Origin: Archaeoglobaceae archaeon
Lineage (GTDB): Archaea; Halobacteriota; Archaeoglobi; Archaeoglobales; Archaeoglobaceae
DNA: 64,000 bases
Direction: 5' to 3'
Assembly (NCBI GenBank): GCA_025058735.1
Contig: JANXDX010000004.1
Span: 62,001 to 126,000 of the forward strand
Of the stretch, positions 25,657-34,792 are shown in pieces. The notes beneath the pieces were generated by a model. It searched no databases. It saw only the letters and a program-made list of their open reading frames with translations, and had not been told where the DNA came from. Within the stretch, counting starts at the first letter, position 1. Every line of letters starts with the position of its first letter. The position numbers were made by a program, and so were the translations under genes.

Positions 25657-25745
25657 CTTTAGCGTCTTTGATAGTTTTAATAGCTATATTGATAGTTTTT
25701 TTGATGACTTACAAAAAAGCAAGAGAGATCGAAAAAAAACTTTAA
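25635..25745 (+). CDS. ccmD: CcmD-like single-helix peptide with apparent ACG start
   Basis: A 36-residue frame overlapping the end of ccmC: DDYTAVTLAS, a membrane helix LIVLIAILIVFLM, and a charged tail YKKAREIEKKL. That layout is that of CcmD, which stabilises CcmC. No ATG, GTG or TTG precedes the helix in this frame. A perfect GGAGGTGA sits seven bases before ACG at 25635, so ACG is the likely initiator. Its TAA shares TTAA with the stop of the convergent nucleotidyltransferase gene. A sequencing error or TTG start inside the helix is the alternative. Confidence 0.6.
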   Translation, partial: TDDYTAVTLASLIVLIAILIVFLMTYKKAREIEKKL

Positions 25746-26416
25746 GATCTCCTTCTTATAGCAGGATTTTCAGACATTATCTCTTTTAGGGCTATCTCTA
25801 AATTTTTTTCGTGCGGAACAGTTTCGCAGAGAAATATTCCAGTTCTACCTACTTCTTTCCTTCTGGTTAAAACTCTTATCCTTTCCTCAACTATCTCTAC
25901 TGAAACTTTCAAAAGTTTTGCAACATCGCTCGAATGGAGCTCGCAGAGTGGGATTTCTTTGTGACCTTTAGATGTTGGTAAAATCAAGATCAGTTTCTTA
26001 TTTACACCTGCAACTCTTTCATCGTTTTTCAAACCATCGTAATTTAAACAGCCACCGAATTTGTAGAAATCCAATTCTCTTTCTCTCATCTTTACAAGGG
26101 GAAAACTTACGGTTGTATTGTCTGATAGAATTATTTCACCTTTTATCGCATAACTTGGAGTAGCTTGAACTATTCTCTTTTCAACTATACCAAAAGTTTC
26201 GAGGGCTATCTCAACTTTGTAAGACGGTACTATGTGAGGTATGAAGATATCGACATCACTTCTTTCATCAATGTCTCCCCTTGCAACACTTCCATAAACT
26301 AGGCTTTGCAAATCCATTTCAATCAAAGCATCCATTACTTCTAAAGCCTTTTTCCTTTTTTCTTTCAGAATTTTCCAATGCTTTTGATCGTACTCAACCT
26401 CTCTTCTACTAGTCAT
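25742..26416 (-). CDS. Nucleotidyltransferase-domain protein (Pol beta superfamily)
   Basis: About 224 residues. The N-terminal half has the minimal nucleotidyltransferase motif GSVARGDIDERSDVDIFI, that is GS followed by DVD, expected to bind two Mg ions. The C-terminal half has a predicted winged-helix-like segment (HSSDVAKLLKVSVEIVEERIR). Upstream in-frame codons exist to 26437, but ATG at 26416 overlaps the cutA stop as ATGA, so I use it. Archaeal family of unknown substrate. Likely in one unit with cutA and aMBF1. Confidence 0.82.
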   Translation of the reverse strand: MTSRREVEYDQKHWKILKEKRKKALEVMDALIEMDLQSLVYGSVARGDIDERSDVDIFIPHIVPSYKVEIALETFGIVEKRIVQATPSYAIKGEIILSDNTTVSFPLVKMRERELDFYKFGGCLNYDGLKNDERVAGVNKKLILILPTSKGHKEIPLCELHSSDVAKLLKVSVEIVEERIRVLTRRKEVGRTGIFLCETVPHEKNLEIALKEIMSENPAIRRRS

Positions 26417-26739
26417 TCCACTGTAACTTCTATCCAATCGAGGAATTCTCTTAACCCTCTCTCAATTGGAATTTCGCATATGCATGGTACCTTATAGCTG
26501 TGCAACTTCTTTACTTCATCTCTTACTTCTGAAAATTTTTCTGCTTTCGTTTTTACAATCATAGCGTGTTCTTCTACTCTTTCAATCTTTCCTTCCCACC
26601 AGAAAAGAGATTTTATAGGAAAAATGTTTATACAAGCTGCAAGTTTTTTCTCTAACAGAACTTTAGCTATCTTTTCAGCCTCCTCTAGTGAAGGTGTAGT
26701 TATGTATATGAAGCTGAACATGATCAAAGTCTGAAACAT
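26413..26739 (-). CDS. cutA: CutA divalent-ion tolerance protein
   Basis: A 108-residue trimeric PII-like fold protein: FIYITTPSLEEAEKIAKVLLEKKLAA, SLFWWEGKIE and TKAEKF, HSYKVPCICEIPIE. These are the family's hallmark blocks. A second ATG at 26721 (MFSFIYITTP) matches the usual N-terminus better than the first at 26739, which follows the upstream stop directly. Function is linked to copper or other divalent ions but is not settled; here it lies between aMBF1 and a nucleotidyltransferase. Confidence 0.92.
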   Translation of the reverse strand: MFQTLIMFSFIYITTPSLEEAEKIAKVLLEKKLAACINIFPIKSLFWWEGKIERVEEHAMIVKTKAEKFSEVRDEVKKLHSYKVPCICEIPIERGLREFLDWIEVTVE

Positions 26740-27195
26740 CTATTTTTCTTTTTTCCTTAAAACTGCAACGTCACCGAAAGTTAAAGTTAAAGACTTCTTA
26801 CTTTCAACTCTGATATCTGGTATATTCTCCTTAAGTTTAACGCTGAACAATCTTTCCAACTTTTCTATCAACTCTTTTTCAGGAACAAGTTCCCTATTTT
26901 CGATTTTTTTTATAATAGATTCTTTTTCTTGGATTTTTTTAGCAAGTTCAGCTTGACTCCATCCTCTTTTCTCTCTCTCTTTTTTAATTATTTCGTGAAA
27001 ATCCTCTACCAGTTCGTATTCAAATTCGATTTTTGTTTTTTGTTGTCTCTTTTTTTGTACAGTTTTACTTTGCTTAGGCAAAATTGGTTTCTCTATTCCG
27101 AGTTGTTTGCATGAAGAGCAAACTGTAACTTCACATCCCTCTACTATGACCTTGTATCCTTTTTCAATTTTTTTTCCGCAGATCTCACAATCCAT
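26740..27195 (-). CDS. Multiprotein bridging factor aMBF1
   Basis: A 151-residue archaeal MBF1. N-terminal zinc ribbon C3-x2-C6 and C26-x2-C29, a basic linker (KQSKTVQKKRQQK), and a helix-turn-helix of Cro/XRE type (EREKRGWSQAELAKKI) at about 75-130. aMBF1 binds the ribosome or basal transcription factors. First gene of the leftward run with cutA. The region just upstream is highly A+T-rich. Confidence 0.92.
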   Translation of the reverse strand: MDCEICGKKIEKGYKVIVEGCEVTVCSSCKQLGIEKPILPKQSKTVQKKRQQKTKIEFEYELVEDFHEIIKKEREKRGWSQAELAKKIQEKESIIKKIENRELVPEKELIEKLERLFSVKLKENIPDIRVESKKSLTLTFGDVAVLRKKEK

Positions 27196-27621
27196 AGCAC
27201 CTTTTTGATCGAAAATTTAAAAGTTTTGTTAAATTTAAAAATATTTAAATTTTAAATTATTATTTTATTGAATATATAATATATTAAACACTAAAACTTT
27301 TAAACTGATGAACTCAAATGAGAGTACGGTTTCTATTCTGAACGTATTTACATTTAATTTGAACTCAGAACTGATGCAATTAAAAAAGTTTAAAAAGTTG
27401 AACAATACTTGAAAAACGGATGTTTTAAATGATGTTTAATATAAAATTGAAAGACAATTTGAAATACAAACAAAACATAAATTTTAAATTTTATTTTTAT
27501 AATTTTTTGAAGTAATATTTTCCCGAGATTACTAAAATCAAAATTAATTTAATTTGTTTTTCGATCATTAAATTAATATAGGGGTTGCAACTATATTGTT
27601 TCGGAGGCTCCAGGTGAAAGT
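27196..27621. other. Divergent intergenic region aMBF1 / pan
   Basis: A 426-base stretch of mostly A and T. It holds divergent promoters for aMBF1 and pan. Near pan, TTAATATAG at about 27573-27582 is a TATA candidate, followed by GGAGGCTCCAGGTGA, which contains two ribosome-site-like blocks. No gene, tRNA or clear RNA motif is seen. I looked for box C/D RNA motifs; the spacing at 27308-27375 is wrong. Confidence 0.45.
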
Positions 27622-28815
27622 ATGGATAAAGACATGCAGTACCTTTTAGAAAAACTTCAGAAACTTGAGGAAGAGTATTATAGACTTAAGGAACTTTATA
27701 GAAGATTGGAAGATGAAAAAAGATTTATTGAAAGCGAAAGAATTAGATATGAAAGAGAGGTTAGGAGACTTAGAAGTGAAATTGAAAGATTAAGGTCACC
27801 TCCTTTACTAGTTGGAATTGTTTCCGATGTCCTTGAAGATGGAAGAGTAATCGTTAGAAGTTCTACTGGGCCAAAGTTTGTTGTTTACGCTTCTCAGTAT
27901 ATAAATCCAGAAGATCTGAAGCCAGGTGTGAGAGTAGCTTTAAACCAACAAACCTTGGCAGTCGTAAGTATTTTGCCTTCATCGAAAGATCCGATGGTCT
28001 ACGGTTTTGAGGTTGAAGAGAGGCCAAACGTTACATACGAAGATATAGGGGGACTTGATCAGCAAATAAAAGAAATTAAAGAAGCTGTAGAGCTTCCAAT
28101 GCTTAAGCCAGATCTTTTCAAAGAAGTTGGGATTGAACCACCAAAAGGTGTTCTTCTATACGGCCCTCCTGGGACTGGAAAAACTTTATTAGCAAAAGCT
28201 GTAGCAAATCAAACAAAAGCAACCTTTATAAGAGTTGTTGGAAGCGAATTTGTCCAAAAGTACATAGGGGAAGGTGCGAGACTAGTTAGAGAAGTGTTTC
28301 AGCTTGCTAGAGAAAAGGCACCTTCAATAATATTCATAGATGAACTGGATGCGATTGCAGCTAGAAGAATTAGCAGCGATACTAGCGGTGATAGAGAAGT
28401 TCAAAGGACAATGATGCAACTACTATCTGAGCTGGACGGCTTTAATCCTAGAGAAGATGTTAAAGTAATTGGTGCGACGAATAGGATAGACATCCTAGAT
28501 CCAGCGATACTCAGACCTGGTAGATTTGATAGGATAATAGAAATTCCACTACCAAACTACGAAGGTAGAATACAGATCTTCAAGATCCATACAAGAAAAA
28601 TGAAGTTGGCTGAAGATGTAGATTTCTCCGAACTTTCCAGAATAACTGAAGGAGCAAGTGGAGCTGACATAAAAGCCATCTGTACGGAAGCTGGAATGTT
28701 TGCAATAAGAGAAGAAAGGCTAAAAGCTACAATGACAGACTTTGTAAAAGCTGTAGAGAAAGTTCTCAAGAAAGTTCCGCCTGCAAAGGAATTAAAGGGA
28801 GTAATGTTTGTCTAA
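27622..28815 (+). CDS. pan: Proteasome-activating nucleotidase PAN
   Basis: A 397-residue AAA+ ATPase that unfolds proteins for the archaeal 20S proteasome. The order is N-terminal coiled coil (about 1-62, alternating E/R/K heptads), OB domain (about 70-130), and AAA domain with Walker A GPPGTGKT, Walker [10 protein letters not shown] and the second region of homology around LRPGRFD. The terminal MFV is an HbYX-like tail with Phe instead of Tyr, for opening the proteasome gate. GGTGA lies five bases before the ATG. DNA ligase follows after 12 bases. Confidence 0.95.
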   Translation: MDKDMQYLLEKLQKLEEEYYRLKELYRRLEDEKRFIESERIRYEREVRRLRSEIERLRSPPLLVGIVSDVLEDGRVIVRSSTGPKFVVYASQYINPEDLKPGVRVALNQQTLAVVSILPSSKDPMVYGFEVEERPNVTYEDIGGLDQQIKEIKEAVELPMLKPDLFKEVGIEPPKGVLLYGPPGTGKTLLAKAVANQTKATFIRVVGSEFVQKYIGEGARLVREVFQLAREKAPSIIFIDELDAIAARRISSDTSGDREVQRTMMQLLSELDGFNPREDVKVIGATNRIDILDPAILRPGRFDRIIEIPLPNYEGRIQIFKIHTRKMKLAEDVDFSELSRITEGASGADIKAICTEAGMFAIREERLKATMTDFVKAVEKVLKKVPPAKELKGVMFV

Positions 28816-28827
28816 TCTGGAGCCTCC

Positions 28828-30480
28828 ATGCTTTTTAGAGATTTTGCAGAGTTCTGTAGTACGATTGAAAAAATATCATCTACCTTAGAACTTGCAGCGA
28901 GAGTTTCAGTCGTCATGAAAAAGCTGAGCGACGATGATCTTTACAACTTCACACTATTTTTGATGGGTAGAGTTTTTCCAACCTGGGATGAGAGAGATCT
29001 TGGAGTAGGAATAGGAATGATCTACGAAGCCCTTGAAGACGTTTCTGGAATCAAAAAAGAGAGAATCGAAGATTACGTTAGAGAACTTGGTGATCTTGGA
29101 TTAGCAGCAGAGAAGGTATTAAAAAATAAAAAAATATCAACATTAGCTTCTGAAGAATTGACGATAAAAAGAATTAGAGAGACTTTCAATGAGATTGCAG
29201 AACTTTCAGGAGAAGGAAGTAGAAAAAAGAAAACTTTGCTCTTGACAGGGCTTTTTACATCTGCATCACCAATTGAGGCTAGGTATTTAGTCAGAATTAT
29301 TCTGAAAGAGATGAGGTTGGGAGTTGGGGAGGGAATAATTAGAGATGCTATAGCTAGGGCTTTCAACGTTCCAGTTGAATTGGTTGAAAGAGCTTATATG
29401 GTTACAAACGATCTTGGAAAAGTAGCGGTTATAGCTAAAAACAACGGAAAATCTGGACTGGAATCTGTAAAAATTGAACCACACATACCTGTCAAAATGA
29501 TGCTTGCTCAAAACGCTGAAAGTGCAAAGGAGGCTGTTGAAGAGATTGGAGAAGTTGCAGTTGAATGGAAGTTTGATGGAAGTAGGATTCAAGTTCATTA
29601 TGCAAATGGAAAAGTAACAATTTATTCGAGGAGACTTGAAAATGTAACAAACGCAATTCCAGAAATAGCTGAGGCTGTAAAAAAGAACGTTGAAGATGGA
29701 GTAATTTTGGATGGGGAAGTTATTGCTGTCAAAGATGGAAAGCCAATGCCTTTTCAACAAGTTCTAAGGAGATTTAGAAGAAAACACGATATATCAAAGA
29801 TGATGGAGAAAATATCTCTACAGGTCTACTTTTTTGACATACTTTACAAAGACGGTGAACTGATAAACTTGCCTTTGAAAGAGAGAAGAAAGATACTAGA
29901 AAAGGTTGTTAGTGAAAACGAAATAGTGAAGATAGCTGATCAAGTTGTAACAAAAGATCCTGAGAAAGTTGAAGAAATTTTCAAAGCTTCGATAGATGCA
30001 GGTCATGAAGGAGTTATGATAAAAGATCCAAACTCTCTTTACATTCCGGGGAGAAGGGGGAAACATTGGTTGAAGTTGAAGACTGTAATGGAAACTTTAG
30101 ATCTTGCCGTCGTAGGAGGAGAATGGGGGGAAGGGAAGAGGAGTAAATGGTTCAGTAGTTTTGAACTTGCTTGTAAAGATCCTATTACAGAAAAACTTTT
30201 AAGAGTTGGAAAAGTTGCTACTGGATTTACAGATGAAGACCTTGAAGAGTTAACAGAGCTTTTCAAACCTTTGATAATAAGACAGATAGGTAAAAGAGTC
30301 GATTTCGTTCCAAAGTATGTTTTTGAAGTCGCATATCAGGAAATTCAAAAAAGTCCAAAGTACGAAAGTGGCTTTGCATTGAGATTTCCGCGTTTTGTAA
30401 GGTTAAGAGATGATAAGAGCGTTGAAGAAATAGATACGGTTGATAGAATAGATCAACTATTTGCTAGGCAGGTAACATGA
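28828..30480 (+). CDS. lig: ATP-dependent DNA ligase
   Basis: A 550-residue archaeal ligase that seals nicks in replication and repair. N-terminal DNA-binding domain (about 1-215), adenylation domain with Lys248 in VEWKFDGSRI, further nucleotidyltransferase motifs LDGEVIA and EGVMIKDP and LKLK, then a C-terminal OB domain. Length is right for the family. The start is ATG with GGAG five bases upstream. The stop overlaps the next gene as ATGA. A 12-base gap to pan suggests co-transcription. Confidence 0.95.
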   Translation: MLFRDFAEFCSTIEKISSTLELAARVSVVMKKLSDDDLYNFTLFLMGRVFPTWDERDLGVGIGMIYEALEDVSGIKKERIEDYVRELGDLGLAAEKVLKNKKISTLASEELTIKRIRETFNEIAELSGEGSRKKKTLLLTGLFTSASPIEARYLVRIILKEMRLGVGEGIIRDAIARAFNVPVELVERAYMVTNDLGKVAVIAKNNGKSGLESVKIEPHIPVKMMLAQNAESAKEAVEEIGEVAVEWKFDGSRIQVHYANGKVTIYSRRLENVTNAIPEIAEAVKKNVEDGVILDGEVIAVKDGKPMPFQQVLRRFRRKHDISKMMEKISLQVYFFDILYKDGELINLPLKERRKILEKVVSENEIVKIADQVVTKDPEKVEEIFKASIDAGHEGVMIKDPNSLYIPGRRGKHWLKLKTVMETLDLAVVGGEWGEGKRSKWFSSFELACKDPITEKLLRVGKVATGFTDEDLEELTELFKPLIIRQIGKRVDFVPKYVFEVAYQEIQKSPKYESGFALRFPRFVRLRDDKSVEEIDTVDRIDQLFARQVT

Positions 30481-30995
30481 TCGCGATATTTTTATCTCTA
30501 CTTACAATTTTCATACTATCAATTTTTGTAGGTTATTTAACGAATGGAGAAACGATCAAACCAATTTTGGAAGAATTTACCAAGATTACAAAACTGGATC
30601 CTTTAACTCTAGCAGTAATAATATTTGCAAACAACTCTTTCAAATCTTTTCTAGCTTTAATCCTTGGATCTTTCTTCGGCATATTCCCAATAACTTTCGT
30701 GATCACCAACGGTTACATCTTAGGAGCTGTTATAGCTTTGAAAAAAGATATCGGTTTAAGCAAAATACTGCTTGCAATACTACCACATGGTATAATAGAA
30801 ATTCCAGCCGTTCTGATCGCAAGCTCCTATGGTGTTTTTCTAGGATACAGGTTTTTTTTAAGAATTTTTAGAAAGCAGGCGTTCAAACCTCATTTAGTTA
30901 GAGCTTTAAAAGTTTACTTTAAAATAGTTTTGCCAATGCTACTAGTTGCAGCTTTGATAGAAGCTTTTATAACTCCAGTACTCATAAGGATGTGA
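30477..30995 (+). CDS. SpoIIM/DUF95-like membrane protein
   Basis: A 172-residue protein with five hydrophobic helices. Characteristic blocks are FANNSFKSFLALILGSFFGIFP and the LPHGIIEIPAVLIA motif typical of SpoIIM-type proteins widespread in archaea. Its job is unknown outside spore-formers, where related proteins help build a membrane-remodelling complex. It overlaps the ligase by four bases and dtdA by four (GTGA), so it is part of the pan-lig-dtdA run. Confidence 0.88.
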   Translation: MIAIFLSLLTIFILSIFVGYLTNGETIKPILEEFTKITKLDPLTLAVIIFANNSFKSFLALILGSFFGIFPITFVITNGYILGAVIALKKDIGLSKILLAILPHGIIEIPAVLIASSYGVFLGYRFFLRIFRKQAFKPHLVRALKVYFKIVLPMLLVAALIEAFITPVLIRM

Positions 30996-31822
30996 AACTC
31001 GTAATCTGCAGTACAAAAGATCCAGCATCTATGAACATATTTGAAGTTTTGCTTACTCTTGAAAATTTTGATAGAAAAACCTTCGACAACTACACTTTCC
31101 ACTTTTCAGAAAGCTTTGGAATAGCAGTTTTAGATGAGAAGTTAATATACGCTGATCAAATAGATAAAAGGCTTTCAAAATACTGTAAATTCGATGAGAT
31201 ACTTTTTGCTTCACGTCACAGCAGTAAAGATGGTAGGAAAATCTTTACAACACATGTTACTGGGAATTTATCAAACGCTGACTTTGGAGGAAAACCTTTC
31301 AGCTTAGCAAAGCCTGCACCTATGACCATCAAAAATTACGTCTTAAGTTTGAAAGAGAAGATCGAAGGAACTGGTTACGAATTCTCTTTAGAAGTAACTC
31401 ACCATGGCCCCTCTGAAATAAAAGTACCATCAGCTTTTTTTGAAATTGGAAGTGATGAAAGTGCTTGGAAAGATAAGCTAGCTGCAGAAGTTGTAGCGGA
31501 ATCTATTTTTGATGCTATAAATTCTAAAAAATACGACTGGAATGTTGCTGTAAGTGTAGGAGGCACTCACTACGCTCCAAGACAGACAGAAATAATTTTA
31601 GAGACGAATATAACTTTTGGACATAACTTTGCAAAGTACCACTTCGACGATCTTACTTCAGATTTTTTAGCTAAGGCTGTAGAAATAAGTGATGCTGAAA
31701 TGATAGTTTACGATGAAAAGTCTGTAACTTCAAAAATCAGAAGTTTAATCTTGGAAGCTGCCGATAGATCGAAAATTGAAGTTTTAAAAGCTAGTGAAGC
31801 TAAAAAGAAATTTAAATCTTAA
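30992..31822 (+). CDS. dtdA: D-aminoacyl-tRNA deacylase (DtdA)
   Basis: A 276-residue archaeal-type enzyme that hydrolyses D-aminoacyl-tRNA. Recognised by the opening KLVICSTKDPASMNI, by FTTHVTGNLSNADFGG, LEVTHHGPSEI and GGTHYAPRQTEI, which hold the conserved histidines of this zinc-dependent family. GTG start overlaps the SpoIIM-like stop. It is the last protein gene of its operon, followed by tRNA-Gly with its own promoter. Confidence 0.95.
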   Translation: MKLVICSTKDPASMNIFEVLLTLENFDRKTFDNYTFHFSESFGIAVLDEKLIYADQIDKRLSKYCKFDEILFASRHSSKDGRKIFTTHVTGNLSNADFGGKPFSLAKPAPMTIKNYVLSLKEKIEGTGYEFSLEVTHHGPSEIKVPSAFFEIGSDESAWKDKLAAEVVAESIFDAINSKKYDWNVAVSVGGTHYAPRQTEIILETNITFGHNFAKYHFDDLTSDFLAKAVEISDAEMIVYDEKSVTSKIRSLILEAADRSKIEVLKASEAKKKFKS

Positions 31823-31854
31823 ATTTATTTTATTTTTTTATTTTATATATAGAT

Positions 31855-31870
31855 CGAAAATCTTATAAAA
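31855..31870 (+). promoter_or_regulatory. Promoter of tRNA-Gly
   Basis: CGAAAA (31855-31860) is a clear BRE and TTATAAAA (31863-31870) a TATA box, centred about 25 bases upstream of the tRNA 5' end. The combination is close to the archaeal consensus and is the best standalone promoter in the window. Confidence 0.75.
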
Positions 31871-31891
31871 CTGATAAAAAAACTTCTCTGA

Positions 31892-31965
31892 GCGCCGATG
31901 GTGTAGCCTGGTTAACACGGGGGCTTGCCGAGCCCCCGCCCCGGGTTCAAATCCCGGTCGGCGCA
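31892..31965 (+). tRNA. tRNA-Gly(GCC)
   Basis: The acceptor stem GCGCCGA pairs with TCGGCGC, followed by discriminator A. The anticodon arm is GGGGC-TTGCCGA-GCCCC, with anticodon GCC reading GGC/GGU. The T arm is CCGGG-TTCAAAT-CCCGG. No intron; CCA is not encoded, as common in archaea. Stems are nearly all G-C, in contrast to the A+T-rich surroundings, as in thermophiles. A T-run follows directly and may terminate transcription. Confidence 0.96.
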
Positions 31966-32400
31966 TTTTTATTTTCTCAGACTTTGTAGCAAGAATAATA
32001 GTTAGCAAGCTTTGATCTGTTCTTTTGTATTTTTACTAAAGTTCACTTTTTCATTTTTTTGTCAATGCTAATTTGTCTTGCGTTCAAAAACTTCGTTGGA
32101 ATCTATAATTGCTGAGAAAAACTATTATTCTCTGAATTGTTTGTAAAAAATAAAAACAACCTTCTCGAACAAGACTAAATTAAGCTTTGATAAAGCGAAA
32201 CTAAGTTTTCTCAATAATTTTCTCTTTTCTAATTGTTAAGTTTTGTTTGTTAAGTAAAGTTGCAAAGCTCATCAATTTATTTTTGCATACTTTCCGAACG
32301 TTCACAAGAGCAAAGTCTGCTGTTTTAAAAAATTAATGATCATTTAAAAAATTAATTGATCAAATGGAAAAGCAAAAATTTAGAAGTTCAGAAGGGAACT
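31966..32400. other. Gene-poor region after tRNA-Gly
   Basis: A 435-base stretch without a recognised gene. It starts with T-runs that may end the tRNA transcript. It holds a perfect 12-base inverted repeat AGAATAATAGTT (31992-32003) and AACTATTATTCT (32120-32131), 116 bases apart. At the right end are two TTAATGATCA/ATTGATCA-like blocks (32331-32360) that may bind a regulator of the next gene. No integrase or duplicated tRNA end is seen, so an integrated element is not supported. Confidence 0.4.
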
Positions 32401-32991
32401 ATGTTGAAAGTTGAAATAAGAACACGAGTTTCAGATGAATGCATACTCAAAAAACTTAAACCTTTGACAGAAATAAGTGTAGAAGGTTTGTTAAGTAAAG
32501 AAAATTTAGTAAAATGCCTTTTAAAACTTAAAGCTGATGATATAGACGAAGTTTTGAAAAATTTACCAGAATTTTGCGAATGGAGTAAAGTTGGACGATG
32601 TTCTTTAAGAATACTTTTGAAAGAACATCCATGCTCGATAGTTTTAACTCTGCTAAAGGCTGGCGGAATGGTAACAAAGATAAGGATTGATAATGATAAA
32701 ATTGTGTTAAGCTTGATTTGTAACGATGACTGTTTTCTCGAAATTCTAAGAGCTCTCGACAATTCTAGAATAGATTACGAAGTAGTGTACAAAGGAAAAC
32801 TTGAGTCTGAAAGAGAAATAACTTTTAGAGAGGAGGAAATTCTAAAAATTGCTTTAGAAAAAGGATTTTTTGATTATCCGAAAAGAATTAAACTCGAAGA
32901 TCTTGCAAACGAATTGGAGATCTCTCCATCTACTTTGTCTGAAATTGTTAGGAGAGGTTTGAAGAAAATTTTACAGAAATATTTTTATTAA
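32401..32991 (+). CDS. Bacterioopsin-activator-type HTH regulator (HTH_10)
   Basis: About 196 residues. The N-terminal part (to about 130) resembles the sensor-like portion of Bat-type regulators, and the C-terminal 60 residues ([43 protein letters not shown]) are the HTH_10 DNA-binding domain. Several cysteines (ECIL, KCLL, EFCEW, RCSL, HPCS, CNDDC) suggest redox or metal sensing. A TTG at 32356 could add 15 residues. Its stop shares TTAA with that of rps2. Confidence 0.85.
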   Translation: MLKVEIRTRVSDECILKKLKPLTEISVEGLLSKENLVKCLLKLKADDIDEVLKNLPEFCEWSKVGRCSLRILLKEHPCSIVLTLLKAGGMVTKIRIDNDKIVLSLICNDDCFLEILRALDNSRIDYEVVYKGKLESEREITFREEEILKIALEKGFFDYPKRIKLEDLANELEISPSTLSEIVRRGLKKILQKYFY

Positions 32992-33575
32992 ATTTCTGCT
33001 TCAAATTCTTCGACGCTGTAGTTGAATTCTAGACTCTTGATCTTTGCAACTTCTCTTGCTATCAGCCAGTAAACTAAAGCTAAAGCTTTTCTACCTTTGT
33101 TGTTTGTTGGTATTACTAGATCTATATCTGAAGTTGAATTGTTCGTATCGCAAAGAGCAACTACTGGAATACCTATCTTCGTAGCCTCGTTGACAGCTTG
33201 CTTATCTATAGTTGGATCGTTCACAAAAACTAGATCTGGCTCCTTGTACTCTTTAAGCGCTGGATTAGATAGAGTTCCAGGAATAAATCTTCCTATAACA
33301 TAATCTGTACCAATAACTTTAGAAAACATTTGAATTGGTTTAAAAGCGTACTGCCTCGCTGCTACAAGTAAGATCTTTGAAGGTTCATATCTTGACAAGA
33401 ACTTGGCAGCAATTCTTATCCTTTCATCCAATTTTCTTATGTCCAATATGTACAAACCATCTTGCCTAACTTTGTATATGAACTTCATCATATCGTGAGT
33501 CTTTATCTGAGTTCCAATGTGTACTCCTGCTGCTAAGTAATCGTCTGGAGAGATTAGGTACTCGTATTCGATCAT
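32988..33575 (-). CDS. rps2: 30S ribosomal protein S2
   Basis: A 195-residue small-subunit protein, recognised by [42 protein letters not shown] and [11 protein letters not shown], the archaeal S2 blocks. Its start overlaps the enolase stop as ATGA. This is the distal end of the L18e-L13-S9-RpoN-RpoK-Eno-S2 cluster, a conserved archaeal order. Its stop is shared with the convergent regulator. Confidence 0.97.
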   Translation of the reverse strand: MIEYEYLISPDDYLAAGVHIGTQIKTHDMMKFIYKVRQDGLYILDIRKLDERIRIAAKFLSRYEPSKILLVAARQYAFKPIQMFSKVIGTDYVIGRFIPGTLSNPALKEYKEPDLVFVNDPTIDKQAVNEATKIGIPVVALCDTNNSTSDIDLVIPTNNKGRKALALVYWLIAREVAKIKSLEFNYSVEEFEAEI

Positions 33576-34783
33576 AGTCTCACCATTCTGCAGCCCATAA
33601 CTTCTTCAATCCTTATGAGTTCGTTTAGCTTTGCAACCCTTTCCCCACCAACTATACCTGTCTTTATTAACTTTGCGTTGAAAGCTATTGAAAGGTGAGC
33701 TATAGCATTGTCTTCACTTTCTCCACTTCTATGACTTACAACTACTTCGTAGTTTCTCTCTTTAGCAACTTTAACAGCTTTGAAAGTATCTGTTAATGTT
33801 CCAACTTGGTTTGGTTTTATTAGGACTGTGTTTGCTGCCCCAATTTCTGCACCTTTCTTTATCCTTTCACTTCTAGTTGCAAAAAGGTCATCTCCACAAA
33901 CAAAACATTTTGCTCCCATTCTCTTTATCTCTCTAGTAACCTCTGCAAAACCTTCAAAATCGTCTTCATGGAGAGGATCCTCTATGTAAAGTACATTGTA
34001 ATTTTCTACTAGATCTAGTAAAAAATTTATTTGCTCTTCTCTATTCAACTTTCTATCCTTGTAAACGTACTTTTCTCCATCCCAAAGCTCATTTGCAGCA
34101 AAATCTAGTCCAATCTTTATTTCTACTCCTTTATCTTTTTCTAAAATTTCAATAGCTTTTCTTAAAATTTCAATAGCTTTCTCATCGCTTATTTGAGCAG
34201 CCCATGCTCCTTCATCTCCTTTAGCAGCGAAAATACCTTCCTCTTTTAGGATCTTTTTTACAGTTTTGTGAACTTCTGAGTTGATCTTTTGAGCTTCAAA
34301 GAAGCTCCTTGCTCCAACTGGAATTACCAAAAACTCTTGAATGCTAGTAGATCCTTCGGCATGCTTTCCTCCTCCAACTACGTTACCAAGTGGGTACGGT
34401 ATTTCTTTAGCAAAAGTTCCGCCCAAGTAAGTGTAAAGTGGTATGTTTAGAAGTTCTGAAGCTGCCCTAGCAGCAGCTATGCTACAAGCTATTGCAAAGT
34501 TTCCTCCTATTTTTGAGAAATTGTCTGTCCCATCAATTTCTTTCAAAGTTCTGTCTATCCCTTCTTGATCAAGGACACTCATACCTATCAAAGCTTTTGA
34601 AACTTTCTCTTCAACTTCCTTAACCTTGTAAGGATCCACCACTGAAGCCTCAATCTTACCTCTCGAAGCCCCACTTGGAGCTACAGCTCTCCCAAAAACT
34701 TCTCCAGCGTAAACCTCACATTCAACTGTTTCATTCCCTCTAGAATCGAAAACGATCCTGTATTTTACATCGTCTATTATCAA
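33572..34783 (-). CDS. eno: Enolase
   Basis: A 403-residue glycolytic enzyme that interconverts 2-phosphoglycerate and phosphoenolpyruvate. Motifs: [11 protein letters not shown] near the start, [31 protein letters not shown] with the metal acidic residues, KPNQVGT and [10 protein letters not shown]. Slightly shorter than bacterial enolases at the C-terminus. Located between rpoK and rps2, a placement typical of archaea. ATG start. Confidence 0.97.
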   Translation of the reverse strand: MIIDDVKYRIVFDSRGNETVECEVYAGEVFGRAVAPSGASRGKIEASVVDPYKVKEVEEKVSKALIGMSVLDQEGIDRTLKEIDGTDNFSKIGGNFAIACSIAAARAASELLNIPLYTYLGGTFAKEIPYPLGNVVGGGKHAEGSTSIQEFLVIPVGARSFFEAQKINSEVHKTVKKILKEEGIFAAKGDEGAWAAQISDEKAIEILRKAIEILEKDKGVEIKIGLDFAANELWDGEKYVYKDRKLNREEQINFLLDLVENYNVLYIEDPLHEDDFEGFAEVTREIKRMGAKCFVCGDDLFATRSERIKKGAEIGAANTVLIKPNQVGTLTDTFKAVKVAKERNYEVVVSHRSGESEDNAIAHLSIAFNAKLIKTGIVGGERVAKLNELIRIEEVMGCRMVRL

Positions 34784-34792
34784 TTAACCACC

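Noticed and set aside
27300-27380. Possible box C/D guide RNA (CTGATGA then CTGA boxes)
   Set aside because: The spacing between boxes is about 26 bases where about 12 is expected, and the first box lacks the purine start.
29287-29760. Long antisense frame in the ligase gene
   Set aside because: The composition (Asn, Phe, Ser-rich) is typical of reverse-strand shadows in this A+T-rich DNA.
31966-32400. Integrated element next to tRNA-Gly
   Set aside because: No integrase gene, no direct repeat of the tRNA 3' end and no foreign-looking genes nearby.
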